Shown: piece by piece, positions 6,224 to 13,393 of the stretch
Numbering within the stretch: position 1 is the first letter of the stretch
Layout: each line of letters opens with the position of its first letter
Program-made: the position numbers and the translations under genes
Notes under the pieces: generated by a model
Database searches by the model: none
Seen by the model: the letters and a program-made list of their open reading frames with translations, nothing else
What the model was told of the DNA's origin: nothing
NCBI GenBank assembly: GCA_023140635.1
Contig: JAGLLG010000061.1
Coordinates: 1 to 19,607, forward strand
Direction of reading: 5' to 3'
DNA: 19,607 nt
From: Candidatus Pacearchaeota archaeon
GTDB taxonomy: Archaea; Nanobdellota; Nanobdellia; Pacearchaeales; GW2011-AR1

Positions 6224-7753
6224 ATGGAAAACATCAAAATAAATCTTAATCCATTAGTACCTGCAATCCCCCAATTCGACGATAAAACTAAGATTGATGT
6301 ACGTTATATGGTGATCGAACCATATGTTTCAATCCATATTTATTATGATGTAAAAACGGGAGAGATTATCTATGATATAGAAGATCCCATTCTTAATGAG
6401 GAAGAAAAGAAAAATCTTAATCGAATTGAGTTAGCAATGAGAGAAATTGTTAATCTTAATCTCCTTGAAGGAGAAAAGACGAATGAAAATCTGATTGATT
6501 ATTTCAATAAAACGTCACAGTTGATTATTTCAGAGCTAGGATTAGCTGTTGAGGAAGAATCATTTAAAAAAATATTTTATTATCTCTACAGAAATTTTAT
6601 TGGATTAAATGAGATTGAACCAATGATGAAAGATTATTTTATCGAGGATATCGAATGTAATGGAGCAGGAGAACCGGTTTACATTGTTCATAGGGTTTTT
6701 AGAAATATTAAAACTAATCTGAAGTTCGAAGATATAAACAAACTATCAAATTTCGTAGAAAAGTTAGCACAAAAAACTGGACGTTATATTTCCTATGCTT
6801 CTCCAATGCTGGATGGTAGTCTACCCGACGGATCTAGAGTCAATGCAACCTATACCCAAGATATTAGTTCAAAGGGTCCAACATTTACAATTCGTAAATT
6901 TACCAAAACTCCATGGACACCTATACAGCTAATGGGTTTCCATGAACTTAGCCCTGAAATGCTTGCTTACTTTTGGATTCTTCTACAATACCAATCAAAC
7001 ATCATGATTGTTGGTGGAACTGCTTCTGGTAAAACGACGTTGCTGAATGCTCTAGCATTTTTTATCCCACAAGAAAATAGAATTGTTTCAATTGAAGATA
7101 CTCGTGAGCTAAACTTACCGAAGGAGAACTGGTTACCTTCTGTTGTTAGAACTGGAGTCTCAGGCCAAGGTGTTGGAGATATTGATATGTTTACCCTGCT
7201 TAAGGGATCATTTAGACAGAACCCGGATTATGTAATTGTAGGTGAAGTAAGAGGTAAAGAAGCGTCAGTATTATTCCAGGGTATGGCCTCTGGTCACGCT
7301 TCAATATCTACAATGCATGCAGACTCAGTTGATTCAGTTATCCAAAGATTAGAAACACCTCCAATCAGTCTTAGCCCAATGCTGATTAATAGTTTGGATG
7401 CGATAGCCATCATGACGCACGCTATTGTTAACGGTCACGAAACACGAAGACTTCGAGAGATTGTTGAGGTTGTAAAAGTTGATAAGGATGGAAACGCGTC
7501 GACAAATACACCGGCTAGTTGGAATCCTGCAGACGATAAGTTTTACTTTAAGAAAGGGAGTAAAATGTTCGACAAGATTTCACTAAAATATGGTCTTTCC
7601 CAGGAAACTCTACAAAGAGAATTCGAACTTCGGACTAAACTTCTCTCTGCTTTTTTCCGAAATAAAGTTCTTGGATACGAAGAAGTTCAAAGAGTCATTA
7701 ATGATTATCAAAAAAACCCTCAAGATGTATTGAAGAAGTATGGCATTACATAA
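6224..7753 (+). CDS. Type II/IV secretion-type ATPase (archaeal pilus assembly, TadA/GspE family)
   Basis: A 509-residue cytoplasmic motor expected to form a hexamer and drive pilin insertion. The N-terminal region (about 1-240) contains the PDGSRVNA segment (201-208) typical of archaeal GspE/TadA proteins. The RecA-like domain has Walker A GGTASGKT (264-271), an Asp-box EDTREL (291-296), Walker B VIVGEVRG (337-344; E341) and a His-box region SGHASISTMHADS (357-369). All motor motifs are intact. The C-terminal ~100 residues are charged and helical. It is preceded by three pilin genes and followed by a small helical protein and two platform proteins, the standard pilus set. A FlaI identity is less likely because no other archaellum genes (flaG, flaH) are nearby. 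Confidence 0.94.
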   Translation: MENIKINLNPLVPAIPQFDDKTKIDVRYMVIEPYVSIHIYYDVKTGEIIYDIEDPILNEEEKKNLNRIELAMREIVNLNLLEGEKTNENLIDYFNKTSQLIISELGLAVEEESFKKIFYYLYRNFIGLNEIEPMMKDYFIEDIECNGAGEPVYIVHRVFRNIKTNLKFEDINKLSNFVEKLAQKTGRYISYASPMLDGSLPDGSRVNATYTQDISSKGPTFTIRKFTKTPWTPIQLMGFHELSPEMLAYFWILLQYQSNIMIVGGTASGKTTLLNALAFFIPQENRIVSIEDTRELNLPKENWLPSVVRTGVSGQGVGDIDMFTLLKGSFRQNPDYVIVGEVRGKEASVLFQGMASGHASISTMHADSVDSVIQRLETPPISLSPMLINSLDAIAIMTHAIVNGHETRRLREIVEVVKVDKDGNASTNTPASWNPADDKFYFKKGSKMFDKISLKYGLSQETLQREFELRTKLLSAFFRNKVLGYEEVQRVINDYQKNPQDVLKKYGIT

Positions 7754-7755
7754 TA

Positions 7756-7763
7756 TTATAAAT
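7756..7763 (+). promoter_or_regulatory. TATA box for the 56-residue gene and platform genes
   Basis: TTATAAAT begins 28 nt before the ATG at 7784, which matches the leaderless spacing and supports the small gene as a real transcription and translation start. Confidence 0.6.
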
Positions 7764-7783
7764 AAAATTCTCTAAGATATAAC

Positions 7784-7954
7784 ATGATTAATATTGAATT
7801 CGTCGGACAACTAATAGATTCTATAGACTCTGCAGTCTTAAAATTAGAACAAGCTATTGAAAAGAAAAAACTCGATGAAGCAAATAAACTCCGTACTTTC
7901 ATTTTTGACTTACACCTCCAAATTGACAAGGCAATAAAAAACAAAAATGTTTGA
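7784..7954 (+). CDS. 56-residue helical protein between pilus ATPase and platform genes
   Basis: A small gene reading MINIEFVGQLIDSIDSAV then a charged helical stretch (LEQAIEKKKLDEANKLRTF) and ending KNKNV. The whole sequence fits one or two amphipathic helices with heptad-like spacing of hydrophobics, and it has no membrane segment or Cys. Support comes from a TATA box at the standard spacing, an ATG start, and an 8-nt overlap with the next gene (its TGA lies at 7952-7954, just past the next ATG at 7947), which suggests translational coupling. It fills an otherwise empty gap between two core pilus genes. The family is not recognised; an accessory or adaptor role in the pilus machine is inferred from position only. 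Confidence 0.75.
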   Translation: MINIEFVGQLIDSIDSAVLKLEQAIEKKKLDEANKLRTFIFDLHLQIDKAIKNKNV

Positions 7955-9242
7955 AGACTTAAAAAAGAATATTGAACAAGAGAAAAAGATTATTACAGAT
8001 ATGCATTCAATTCAAATAGGTATGAAAGAGGATGTAAGCAATAAACAATTTTATCTTTCAAATTTTAACGCATTATCTCAACAATTGGTTCTATTAAATA
8101 AAGCAATACCTGAGTTATTAAAAGAGTGGTCCCCGATTAAGAAGTTTGCTGAAGAACCTAAAAAAACTCTTAAACTTAAGAAAGCAAAAAACCAAACATC
8201 AAGCATAACCAAACCAGCAATGATTAAGATGGACTACGTTTCCCCATCTACGAAAGAGAAAAAATATATTACAATAGATAAAAAAGATAAAAAAGAGTTT
8301 CTTGAAAAGCTAAAATTATCCGGAGAAAGTTTAGAGGAATTAAAAAAGATAAAAAATAAGGAATTAAAGAATGTGTCAGTTAACAAGCCAAGCGTTTATG
8401 CTAAAATGTCTAATAGATTTTTTTTAAAACACTCTGAAAAACTTGTTCCCAAGTTTAGCAGCCTCTATAAAGATTTAAAAAAAGCGAATATCAGATTCTT
8501 ATTATCAACTTATTTATCTATGGCGATAATGTCAATAGTCATATCCTTTATTGTAGGTATTTTAATTTTTGGAATTATAATTCTTATTGACCCCAACAGT
8601 TGGATTTCTTTTTTAATTCCCTTTGGTTTAGCAGGTCTAACGATGGCAGGATTCTACTTATATCCTGCAAGTGAAGCTAGTTCCGTCCAGAAGAAAATTT
8701 CCCAAGAATTACCTTTCGCGGCGATTCATATGGCTGCAATTGCTGGTTCAAACATTGAGCCAACCAAAATTTTTAAGATTATTGCAGAATCAAAAGAATA
8801 CATCAACATCGGAAAAGAAATGAAAAAGATAATCGCACAAGTAGATATCTACGGTTACGATCTAGTAACAGCTTTGAAAAATGTAGCAGGACAAACATCC
8901 AATAAAAAACTTGAGGAATTATTCTCAGGGTTCGCTACAAATATTGCTACAGGTGGAGAATTAAAAAATTATATTGAAAAAAAAGCGGAGAACTATCTAT
9001 TAGATTACAGACTAGAACGAGAAGAATACTCTGATCTAGCAGGAACATTCATGGATGTTTATATTTCTATTTTAATCGCTGCACCACTAATCCTGATGAT
9101 GATGTTTATTGTTATGAATGTTGCTGGACTCGGAATGGCAGGCTTATCAATTACAAGCTTACTCTTCTTGAGTATTATAGGTATTATAATTGTTAATATT
9201 ATTTTCCTCGCCGTATTAAATGCTAAACAACCAAGCGTATAA
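7947..9242 (+). CDS. Pilus platform membrane protein (T2SSF/TadB-TadC type) with long hydrophilic N-terminus
   Basis: A 431-residue inner platform protein of an archaeal type IV pilus. Residues 1-180 are hydrophilic, Lys-rich and predicted helical, with no membrane segment. Membrane segments follow at about 183-213 and 217-240. A cytoplasmic T2SSF-type region (about 249-365) includes QELPFAAIHMAAIAGSN and FATNIATGGELKNY, and there are further membrane segments at about 368-394 and 398-425. Such proteins anchor the ATPase and couple its motion to pilins. The long N-terminal extension is unusual for the family and may contact the ATPase or the 56-residue protein. It overlaps that gene by 8 nt, and its stop shares a base with the next start (TAATG). 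Confidence 0.9.
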   Translation: MFEDLKKNIEQEKKIITDMHSIQIGMKEDVSNKQFYLSNFNALSQQLVLLNKAIPELLKEWSPIKKFAEEPKKTLKLKKAKNQTSSITKPAMIKMDYVSPSTKEKKYITIDKKDKKEFLEKLKLSGESLEELKKIKNKELKNVSVNKPSVYAKMSNRFFLKHSEKLVPKFSSLYKDLKKANIRFLLSTYLSMAIMSIVISFIVGILIFGIIILIDPNSWISFLIPFGLAGLTMAGFYLYPASEASSVQKKISQELPFAAIHMAAIAGSNIEPTKIFKIIAESKEYINIGKEMKKIIAQVDIYGYDLVTALKNVAGQTSNKKLEELFSGFATNIATGGELKNYIEKKAENYLLDYRLEREEYSDLAGTFMDVYISILIAAPLILMMMFIVMNVAGLGMAGLSITSLLFLSIIGIIIVNIIFLAVLNAKQPSV

Positions 9243-10066
9243 TGAAACTTGAAAAAACACATTGGATAGGAATTGGGATTGGAATAGCGATGGCTATAGC
9301 TTCTATATGGATATTTAATGGAAGTAGATTATTATATTTTCTTCTCATAATCTCATTAATCATTAGTATTCTCCCTTTTATGCTAGGCCTTATTTTAAGT
9401 CAAGGTCTGAAGAAAAAGAAAGAGGAAAAATTTCTAGAATTTTCTCGAGACTTAGTTGAAAATGTTAGATCAGGAACGCCAATTAGTAAAAGTATCATTA
9501 ATTTAAAAAACAGAGATTACAAAACACTTAATCCACATATTCAGAAATTAGCTAATCAATTGATGTTGGGGATTATTTTAACACAAGCATTAAGAACATT
9601 TGCGAAAGATATTGACAGTAAAACAATAACTAGAGCAGTAGGACTTATTTCCGAGGCTGAACGGGCAGGTGGAAAAATAGAATCAATATTAGAATCAGTC
9701 TCCAAGTCTATTAATCAAATTGAAAATTTAAAGAAAGAGCGAAAAGCGGCCGTTTCAAACTTAATAACTCAAGGATATATTATTTTCATGGTTTTTATCA
9801 TAATCATGTTAGTTTTAGAGTTTAAAATTCTACCACTAGTATCTGATCTATCTGGTAGTGAGGGATTAAATGTGGAGATTAACACAATGAACCCTGATGA
9901 GTTTAGTATGCCTATGTTTGTCATGCTTCTAGTACAGTCCTTTTTTGCAGGACTCGTAATTGGAAAAATTTCTGAAGGAAGTATTAAGGATGGAGTTAAA
10001 CATTCCTTTATTTTGCTCACATTGACGTTATTAATAACAACCGGAGCTAAAGCATTATTTGCCTAG
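9242..10066 (+). CDS. Second pilus platform protein (T2SSF/TadC type)
   Basis: A 274-residue membrane protein with segments at about 8-24, 30-54, 176-200, 222-243 and 254-272. The cytoplasmic T2SSF region (about 57-172) contains LVENVRSGTPISKSI and ISEAERAGGKIESIL, a pattern typical of TadB/TadC-like proteins. It lacks the N-terminal extension of its neighbour. Two separate platform proteins, as here, are the Tad-like arrangement and differ from the single FlaJ of archaella. The start codon overlaps the preceding stop in TAATG, so the pair is surely co-translated. Confidence 0.9.
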   Translation: MKLEKTHWIGIGIGIAMAIASIWIFNGSRLLYFLLIISLIISILPFMLGLILSQGLKKKKEEKFLEFSRDLVENVRSGTPISKSIINLKNRDYKTLNPHIQKLANQLMLGIILTQALRTFAKDIDSKTITRAVGLISEAERAGGKIESILESVSKSINQIENLKKERKAAVSNLITQGYIIFMVFIIIMLVLEFKILPLVSDLSGSEGLNVEINTMNPDEFSMPMFVMLLVQSFFAGLVIGKISEGSIKDGVKHSFILLTLTLLITTGAKALFA

Positions 10067-10071
10067 GTAAT

Positions 10072-10080
10072 TTTATAAAT
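10072..10080 (+). promoter_or_regulatory. TATA box for minor pilin-like gene at 10101
   Basis: TTTATAAAT begins 29 nt before the ATG at 10101. This suggests an internal promoter within the pilus cluster and a leaderless mRNA. Confidence 0.6.
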
Positions 10081-10100
10081 ATGGTTGTAATCTAAGAGTT

Positions 10101-10808
10101 ATGGTGGAAAAGAGAATGTTGGGAAAAACGGGTGCTGCACACCTTGAAATAATAATTTCATTCATATTTTTTATGGGATTCGTATTCTTCTTATTACTCC
10201 TACTCAAGCCTTATGATACCACAACATTGTCTAGTTCCGTTATTGCAGGACTCTACGATTCCTTTGAAGAAGAGATCCATACAAATTTAACAAACCTCTT
10301 TCTAAAAGCCAATTATACGGGGGCAAGCTCTTGCTTTTATATTCAATTACCTCCAGGAATTTTTAAGTACAATCTTACAAATAGCCTAGTTAGGAATGTT
10401 TCTGGTGGTTGGATAAAGTCAGAATTTGAGAATGGAAATTTAAATATCAATTCTAATGATATTTTTTACAAAGTTGCTATTTCTCCAGAATTTAATAGCG
10501 ACGATTTAAACGGATGTGAGCAACTATCTAATTATTCTCTAGGGAGCTTAATTGAATGGAGAGTAAGTTCTTATAATTCATTGGTAAATATGTCAAACAA
10601 GTACACAAATGATTATGAAAGTTTAAGGAATGATTTAAATATTCCAGAAGTCTTTGATTTTGGGATTACTTGTGAAGAACTTCCAGAGATTAATATGGAA
10701 CGTCTTATACCAAGTTTAGGAGATGTAATAGCTCGAGACTATATCCTCGAAGTTTTAAAAGATACGGGAGAAGTTATAAATGCTAGATTCACAATAAAAG
10801 TATGGTGA
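10101..10808 (+). CDS. Pilin-like/TadE-like protein with Glu at +5
   Basis: A 235-residue protein with leader MVEKRMLGKTG, then AAHLE and a strongly hydrophobic helix (about 17-37). Cleavage after G11 would put E16 at +5. The external region (about 40-235) holds three Cys and several N-glycosylation sequons (for example NLT, NYT, NMS). It is larger than the upstream pilins, which fits a minor or tip subunit or a TadE-like protein. An internal ATG at 10116 would remove only five residues; the TATA spacing supports 10101. It overlaps the next gene by 7 nt. The head was not matched to a known family. Confidence 0.8.
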   Translation: MVEKRMLGKTGAAHLEIIISFIFFMGFVFFLLLLLKPYDTTTLSSSVIAGLYDSFEEEIHTNLTNLFLKANYTGASSCFYIQLPPGIFKYNLTNSLVRNVSGGWIKSEFENGNLNINSNDIFYKVAISPEFNSDDLNGCEQLSNYSLGSLIEWRVSSYNSLVNMSNKYTNDYESLRNDLNIPEVFDFGITCEELPEINMERLIPSLGDVIARDYILEVLKDTGEVINARFTIKVW

Positions 10809-11236
10809 TAAAAAATAATAGGGGTTGGATTAGAATTCTAGAAGCAACAATTGCAGTATTAATGGTAACTGGAATTCTGATCGTTGTTTATTCCAGACAT
10901 AATGATACAAACCCCAGTCCAGAGGATTATATCTATAGTCTACAGAAACAAATACTAAAGGATATATCTTCTAGAAGCGATTTAAGAAATTACGTATTAA
11001 CAGAGAATACCAATCTTTTAGATAATTATGTAGATAAAAAAATTCCTGAAACATTAAATTATTCGCTGAAGGTTTGTAATCTTACTAACCCTCCGACACC
11101 ATGTAAACTAGATGCAGCAGAGTTTATTGCTACAAAAGATGATGATATTTACGTAGAAGAAGTTATTATTTCTGCAGATTTTGAAATCTATGATCCTAAG
11201 GTAGTAAAACTATTTGTTTGGGAATATGTTAGATAA
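10802..11236 (+). CDS. Small pilin-like protein
   Basis: A 144-residue protein. The leader MVIKNNRG is followed by WIRILEATIAVLMVTGILIV, one hydrophobic helix. Cleavage after G8 places the Glu at +6 (E14); cleavage one residue later would place it at +5. The head region (about 33-144) has two close Cys (VCNLTNPPTPCKL) and acidic stretches. It is co-translated with the previous pilin-like gene through a 7-nt overlap, so the two may act as a pair of minor pilins. Its stop codon touches the left arm of an inverted repeat that precedes the HerA-like gene. Confidence 0.77.
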   Translation: MVIKNNRGWIRILEATIAVLMVTGILIVVYSRHNDTNPSPEDYIYSLQKQILKDISSRSDLRNYVLTENTNLLDNYVDKKIPETLNYSLKVCNLTNPPTPCKLDAAEFIATKDDDIYVEEVIISADFEIYDPKVVKLFVWEYVR

Positions 11237-11285
11237 CCTTACAAAGTTACGATTTTTTAAGTGAGGCCGATTAATTCGTAAGGTT
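11235..11285 (+). repeat. 8-bp inverted repeat flanking the gap before the HerA-like gene
   Basis: AACCTTAC (11235-11242) and GTAAGGTT (11278-11285) are perfect reverse complements 35 nt apart. The left arm overlaps the upstream stop codon and the right arm abuts and overlaps the predicted TATA box of the next gene. A T6 run (11253-11258) lies between them. It could be an operator or an RNA stem. Confidence 0.55.
11253..11258 (+). terminator. Oligo-T tract after the pilus operon
   Basis: TTTTTT lies 17 nt after the stop at 11236 and before the promoter of the next gene. It is a possible archaeal T-tract terminator, inferred from composition and position only. Confidence 0.35.
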
Positions 11286-11290
11286 TATTA
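11284..11290 (+). promoter_or_regulatory. TATA-like box for the HerA-like gene
   Basis: TTTATTA begins 29 nt before the ATG at 11313, the same spacing as the other starts. It overlaps the right arm of the inverted repeat, which could place a regulator over the BRE/TATA. Confidence 0.5.
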
Positions 11291-11312
11291 GTTTAGTATT
11301 GATTTTTATTCT

Positions 11313-12623
11313 ATGCCATTTGACGTTATTATTGGAAGAAATGAAAGTGATAAGAAAAATTTTGGGAGGAGGGGATTGGCTTATATTGGAAAAACTTATG
11401 TGACTATGGGAAATTATACTTCCCTCTCGAATCCCATCTATATGGATATTGCTAGAAGCCACGTTATTTTGATTTCTGGAAAAAGAGGTTCAGGAAAATC
11501 ATACACTATTGGAGCAATAGCCGAAGCATTATCAACCCTTAGTCTGGAAGAATCTGGAAACATCGCCCCTCTTATTTTTGATACGATGGGAATTTTCTGG
11601 ACAATGAAATATAAAAATGAAAAAGACCAGGAACTTTTAAGTAACTGGGGTCTAAAAGCAAAAAACATTCCGATAAAAGTATTTGCACCGTTTGGTCATT
11701 ATCAAGAGTATCGAGATAAAGGAATTGAGGTCGACGCGGAGTTTGCAATTAAGATAAGTGAACTCGAGCCAATGGATTGGGTAACTCTTTTTGAACTAAA
11801 TTTCACTAACCCAATTGCAGTTGTCATCGAATCTGTAATTAGTAAATTAAGGGAAACTAAGAAAAGTTTTGGTTTTAATGATATTGACCATTTAATTAAG
11901 CAAGCAGAAAACGTTGGACAAGAAACTAAAAACTCAGCAATGGCTCTTTTCGATGCTGCTAAAACCTGGAAAGTTTTCGATGAAATAAAAGGAACATCTG
12001 TTAGAGATTTGATATCAGCAGGACAGACAACAGTAATTGATTTATCGATGTATGCTTCGCTAGGAACTTTTAATGTTCGAGCCTTAATCATAGGACTAGT
12101 TTCAAAAAAGATTTTTAATGAAAGAATGATAGCGCGAAAAAACGAGGAGATTCAAGCAATTCAAAATAGGATTAACTATTCTAAATACCATGTCGTTAGA
12201 GATATGCCCCTAGTTTGGATTCTTATCGACGAGGCTCACGAGTTTTTGCCAAGAGAAGGAAAGACACCAGCAACAGATGCGTTAATTCAATTATTGAGAG
12301 AAGGACGACAACCAGGAATTTCAATAATCATGGCAACACAACAACCAGGGAAAATTCACACTGACGCGATGTCACAATCAGACATAGTCCTCTCACATAG
12401 AGTCACCGCAAAACTAGATGTTAATGCTTTAAACGATATCACTCAAAGCTACTTATACAAGACTATTTCCTCAAAGCTCGACGAACTTCCAAGATTAAAA
12501 GGTTCTGCAATTATTTTAGACGACAATTCAGAAAGAATTTATCCCATGAGAATTCGACCTAGATTCACTTGGCACGGTGGAGAAGCCCCTACAGCGATTA
12601 AAAAAATAGACGAAGAATTATAG
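11313..12623 (+). CDS. HerA/DUF87-type ATPase next to the pilus cluster
   Basis: A 436-residue protein of the HerA-FtsK superfamily. An N-terminal beta-rich stretch (about 1-46) resembles a HAS-barrel. It is followed by Walker A GKRGSGKS (56-63), Walker B VWILIDEAH (301-309; D306, E307), a sensor-type ATQQP (341-345) and an SHRV segment (361-364) that may carry the arginine finger. Classical HerA pumps or unwinds DNA with the NurA nuclease, but no nurA or mre11/rad50 gene is nearby. The position directly after pilus genes suggests either a DNA-handling partner of a surface appendage or an unrelated gene. The motor motifs are complete. It ends 5 nt from the stop of a convergent gene. The superfamily is secure; the process it serves is not. 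Confidence 0.9.
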   Translation: MPFDVIIGRNESDKKNFGRRGLAYIGKTYVTMGNYTSLSNPIYMDIARSHVILISGKRGSGKSYTIGAIAEALSTLSLEESGNIAPLIFDTMGIFWTMKYKNEKDQELLSNWGLKAKNIPIKVFAPFGHYQEYRDKGIEVDAEFAIKISELEPMDWVTLFELNFTNPIAVVIESVISKLRETKKSFGFNDIDHLIKQAENVGQETKNSAMALFDAAKTWKVFDEIKGTSVRDLISAGQTTVIDLSMYASLGTFNVRALIIGLVSKKIFNERMIARKNEEIQAIQNRINYSKYHVVRDMPLVWILIDEAHEFLPREGKTPATDALIQLLREGRQPGISIIMATQQPGKIHTDAMSQSDIVLSHRVTAKLDVNALNDITQSYLYKTISSKLDELPRLKGSAIILDDNSERIYPMRIRPRFTWHGGEAPTAIKKIDEEL

Positions 12624-12628
12624 AATAT

Positions 12629-12847
12629 TTAATATTTATTCCAGATAAAAGTAGTTATAAGAATAAATGTCAGAGTTACCGCTATTTGTTTATTAAAAAT
12701 ATAACAAATTGCCGAAACAGATGCAAGAATCCAAAGGAGAACTGGAAAATATGGAGTTTTCGCATAAATTTCTTTTTCATCTTTTGTAACACCTGCGAGT
12801 ACAAAACCGAGAGGAATAGCAAAAAAGAGTAGTAAATATTCTATCAT
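12629..12847 (-). CDS. Small membrane protein, 72 residues
   Basis: The reading frame gives MIEYLLLFFAIPLGFVLAGV, a charged turn KDEKEIYAKT, then two more hydrophobic segments (about 33-50 and 54-69): a compact three-segment membrane protein. Short proteins starting with this kind of AIPLG...LA...DE segment are a style I associate with DPANN genomes, but I cannot name a family. It fills the space between two plus-strand genes and is not antisense to either. On the minus strand TTTAATAA starts 29 nt before its ATG, as for other genes here. Composition alone could also produce such a frame, so some doubt remains. Confidence 0.68.
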   Translation of the reverse strand: MIEYLLLFFAIPLGFVLAGVTKDEKEIYAKTPYFPVLLWILASVSAICYIFNKQIAVTLTFILITTFIWNKY

Positions 12848-12851
12848 AAGC

Positions 12852-12859
12852 TTTTTAAT
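12852..12859 (+). promoter_or_regulatory. TATA-like box for tsaC/sua5 gene
   Basis: TTTTTAAT begins 29 nt before the ATG at 12881. It lies only 5 nt from the start codon of the divergent small membrane gene, so the two promoters overlap. Confidence 0.5.
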
Positions 12860-12868
12860 AGAAAGATA

Positions 12869-12876
12869 TTATTAAA
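12869..12876 (-). promoter_or_regulatory. TATA-like box for the 72-residue membrane gene
   Basis: On the minus strand TTTAATAA begins 29 nt before the ATG at 12847. It sits 5 nt from the divergent tsaC start, inside the same 33-nt intergenic space as the plus-strand TATA. Confidence 0.5.
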
Positions 12877-12880
12877 TGTT

Positions 12881-13393
12881 ATGAATTTCATAGAAGATAT
12901 CAAGAATGGAGCTATCTTTATTTATCCAACCGATACAATCTATGGACTTGGGTGCGATGCGGGAAACAGCGAATCTGTTAAATTAATAAAAAAAATAAAA
13001 TATCGAGATAAAGATAAACCTCTTAGCATCATTGCTCCGTCGAAAGAATGGATTAGGCAGTATTGTATTGTTGACGAAAAATTGTTAGAGAAGTATTTAC
13101 CAGGACCATTTACTTTAATTTTGAAGAAAAAAGATGAGAATTTTTTAAAGAATGTTTCTTCAAATGATTCTCTCGGTGTAAGAATCCCGGATTGTGAATT
13201 TACAGATTATGTCCGTAAAGCTGGAGTTCCATTTATCACAACCTCCGTAAATCTTGTTGACGAACCTTTTGCAATTAAGATAAGTGATATTGCTCATGAT
13301 ATCCTAGACAGTGTAGACATTATTATTGGGGTCGGGAAACTAGACGGCCGTCCATCAACATTAGTCAAGGATAATAAGGAAATCAAGAGATGA
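12881..13393 (+). CDS. Threonylcarbamoyl-AMP synthase (Sua5/YrdC/TsaC family)
   Basis: A 170-residue single-domain enzyme that makes L-threonylcarbamoyl-AMP from Thr, bicarbonate and ATP, the first step of t6A37 modification of ANN-decoding tRNAs (including tRNA-Lys UUU, seen at the window start). Family motifs are YPTDTIYGLGCDA, the KIKYRDKDKPLSI region, GPFTLILKK, SLGVRIPD and TTSVN. The length matches the short TsaC/YrdC form and lacks the extra C-terminal Sua5 domain. The start fits the 29-nt TATA spacing. The stop overlaps tatD by 4 nt (ATGA), so the two are co-translated. Confidence 0.93.
   Translation: MNFIEDIKNGAIFIYPTDTIYGLGCDAGNSESVKLIKKIKYRDKDKPLSIIAPSKEWIRQYCIVDEKLLEKYLPGPFTLILKKKDENFLKNVSSNDSLGVRIPDCEFTDYVRKAGVPFITTSVNLVDEPFAIKISDIAHDILDSVDIIIGVGKLDGRPSTLVKDNKEIKR

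Noticed and set aside
11702..12091. Open frame of about 130 codons antisense to the HerA-like gene
   Set aside because: Same reasoning: a shadow of a well-supported ATPase with no promoter or motif of its own.
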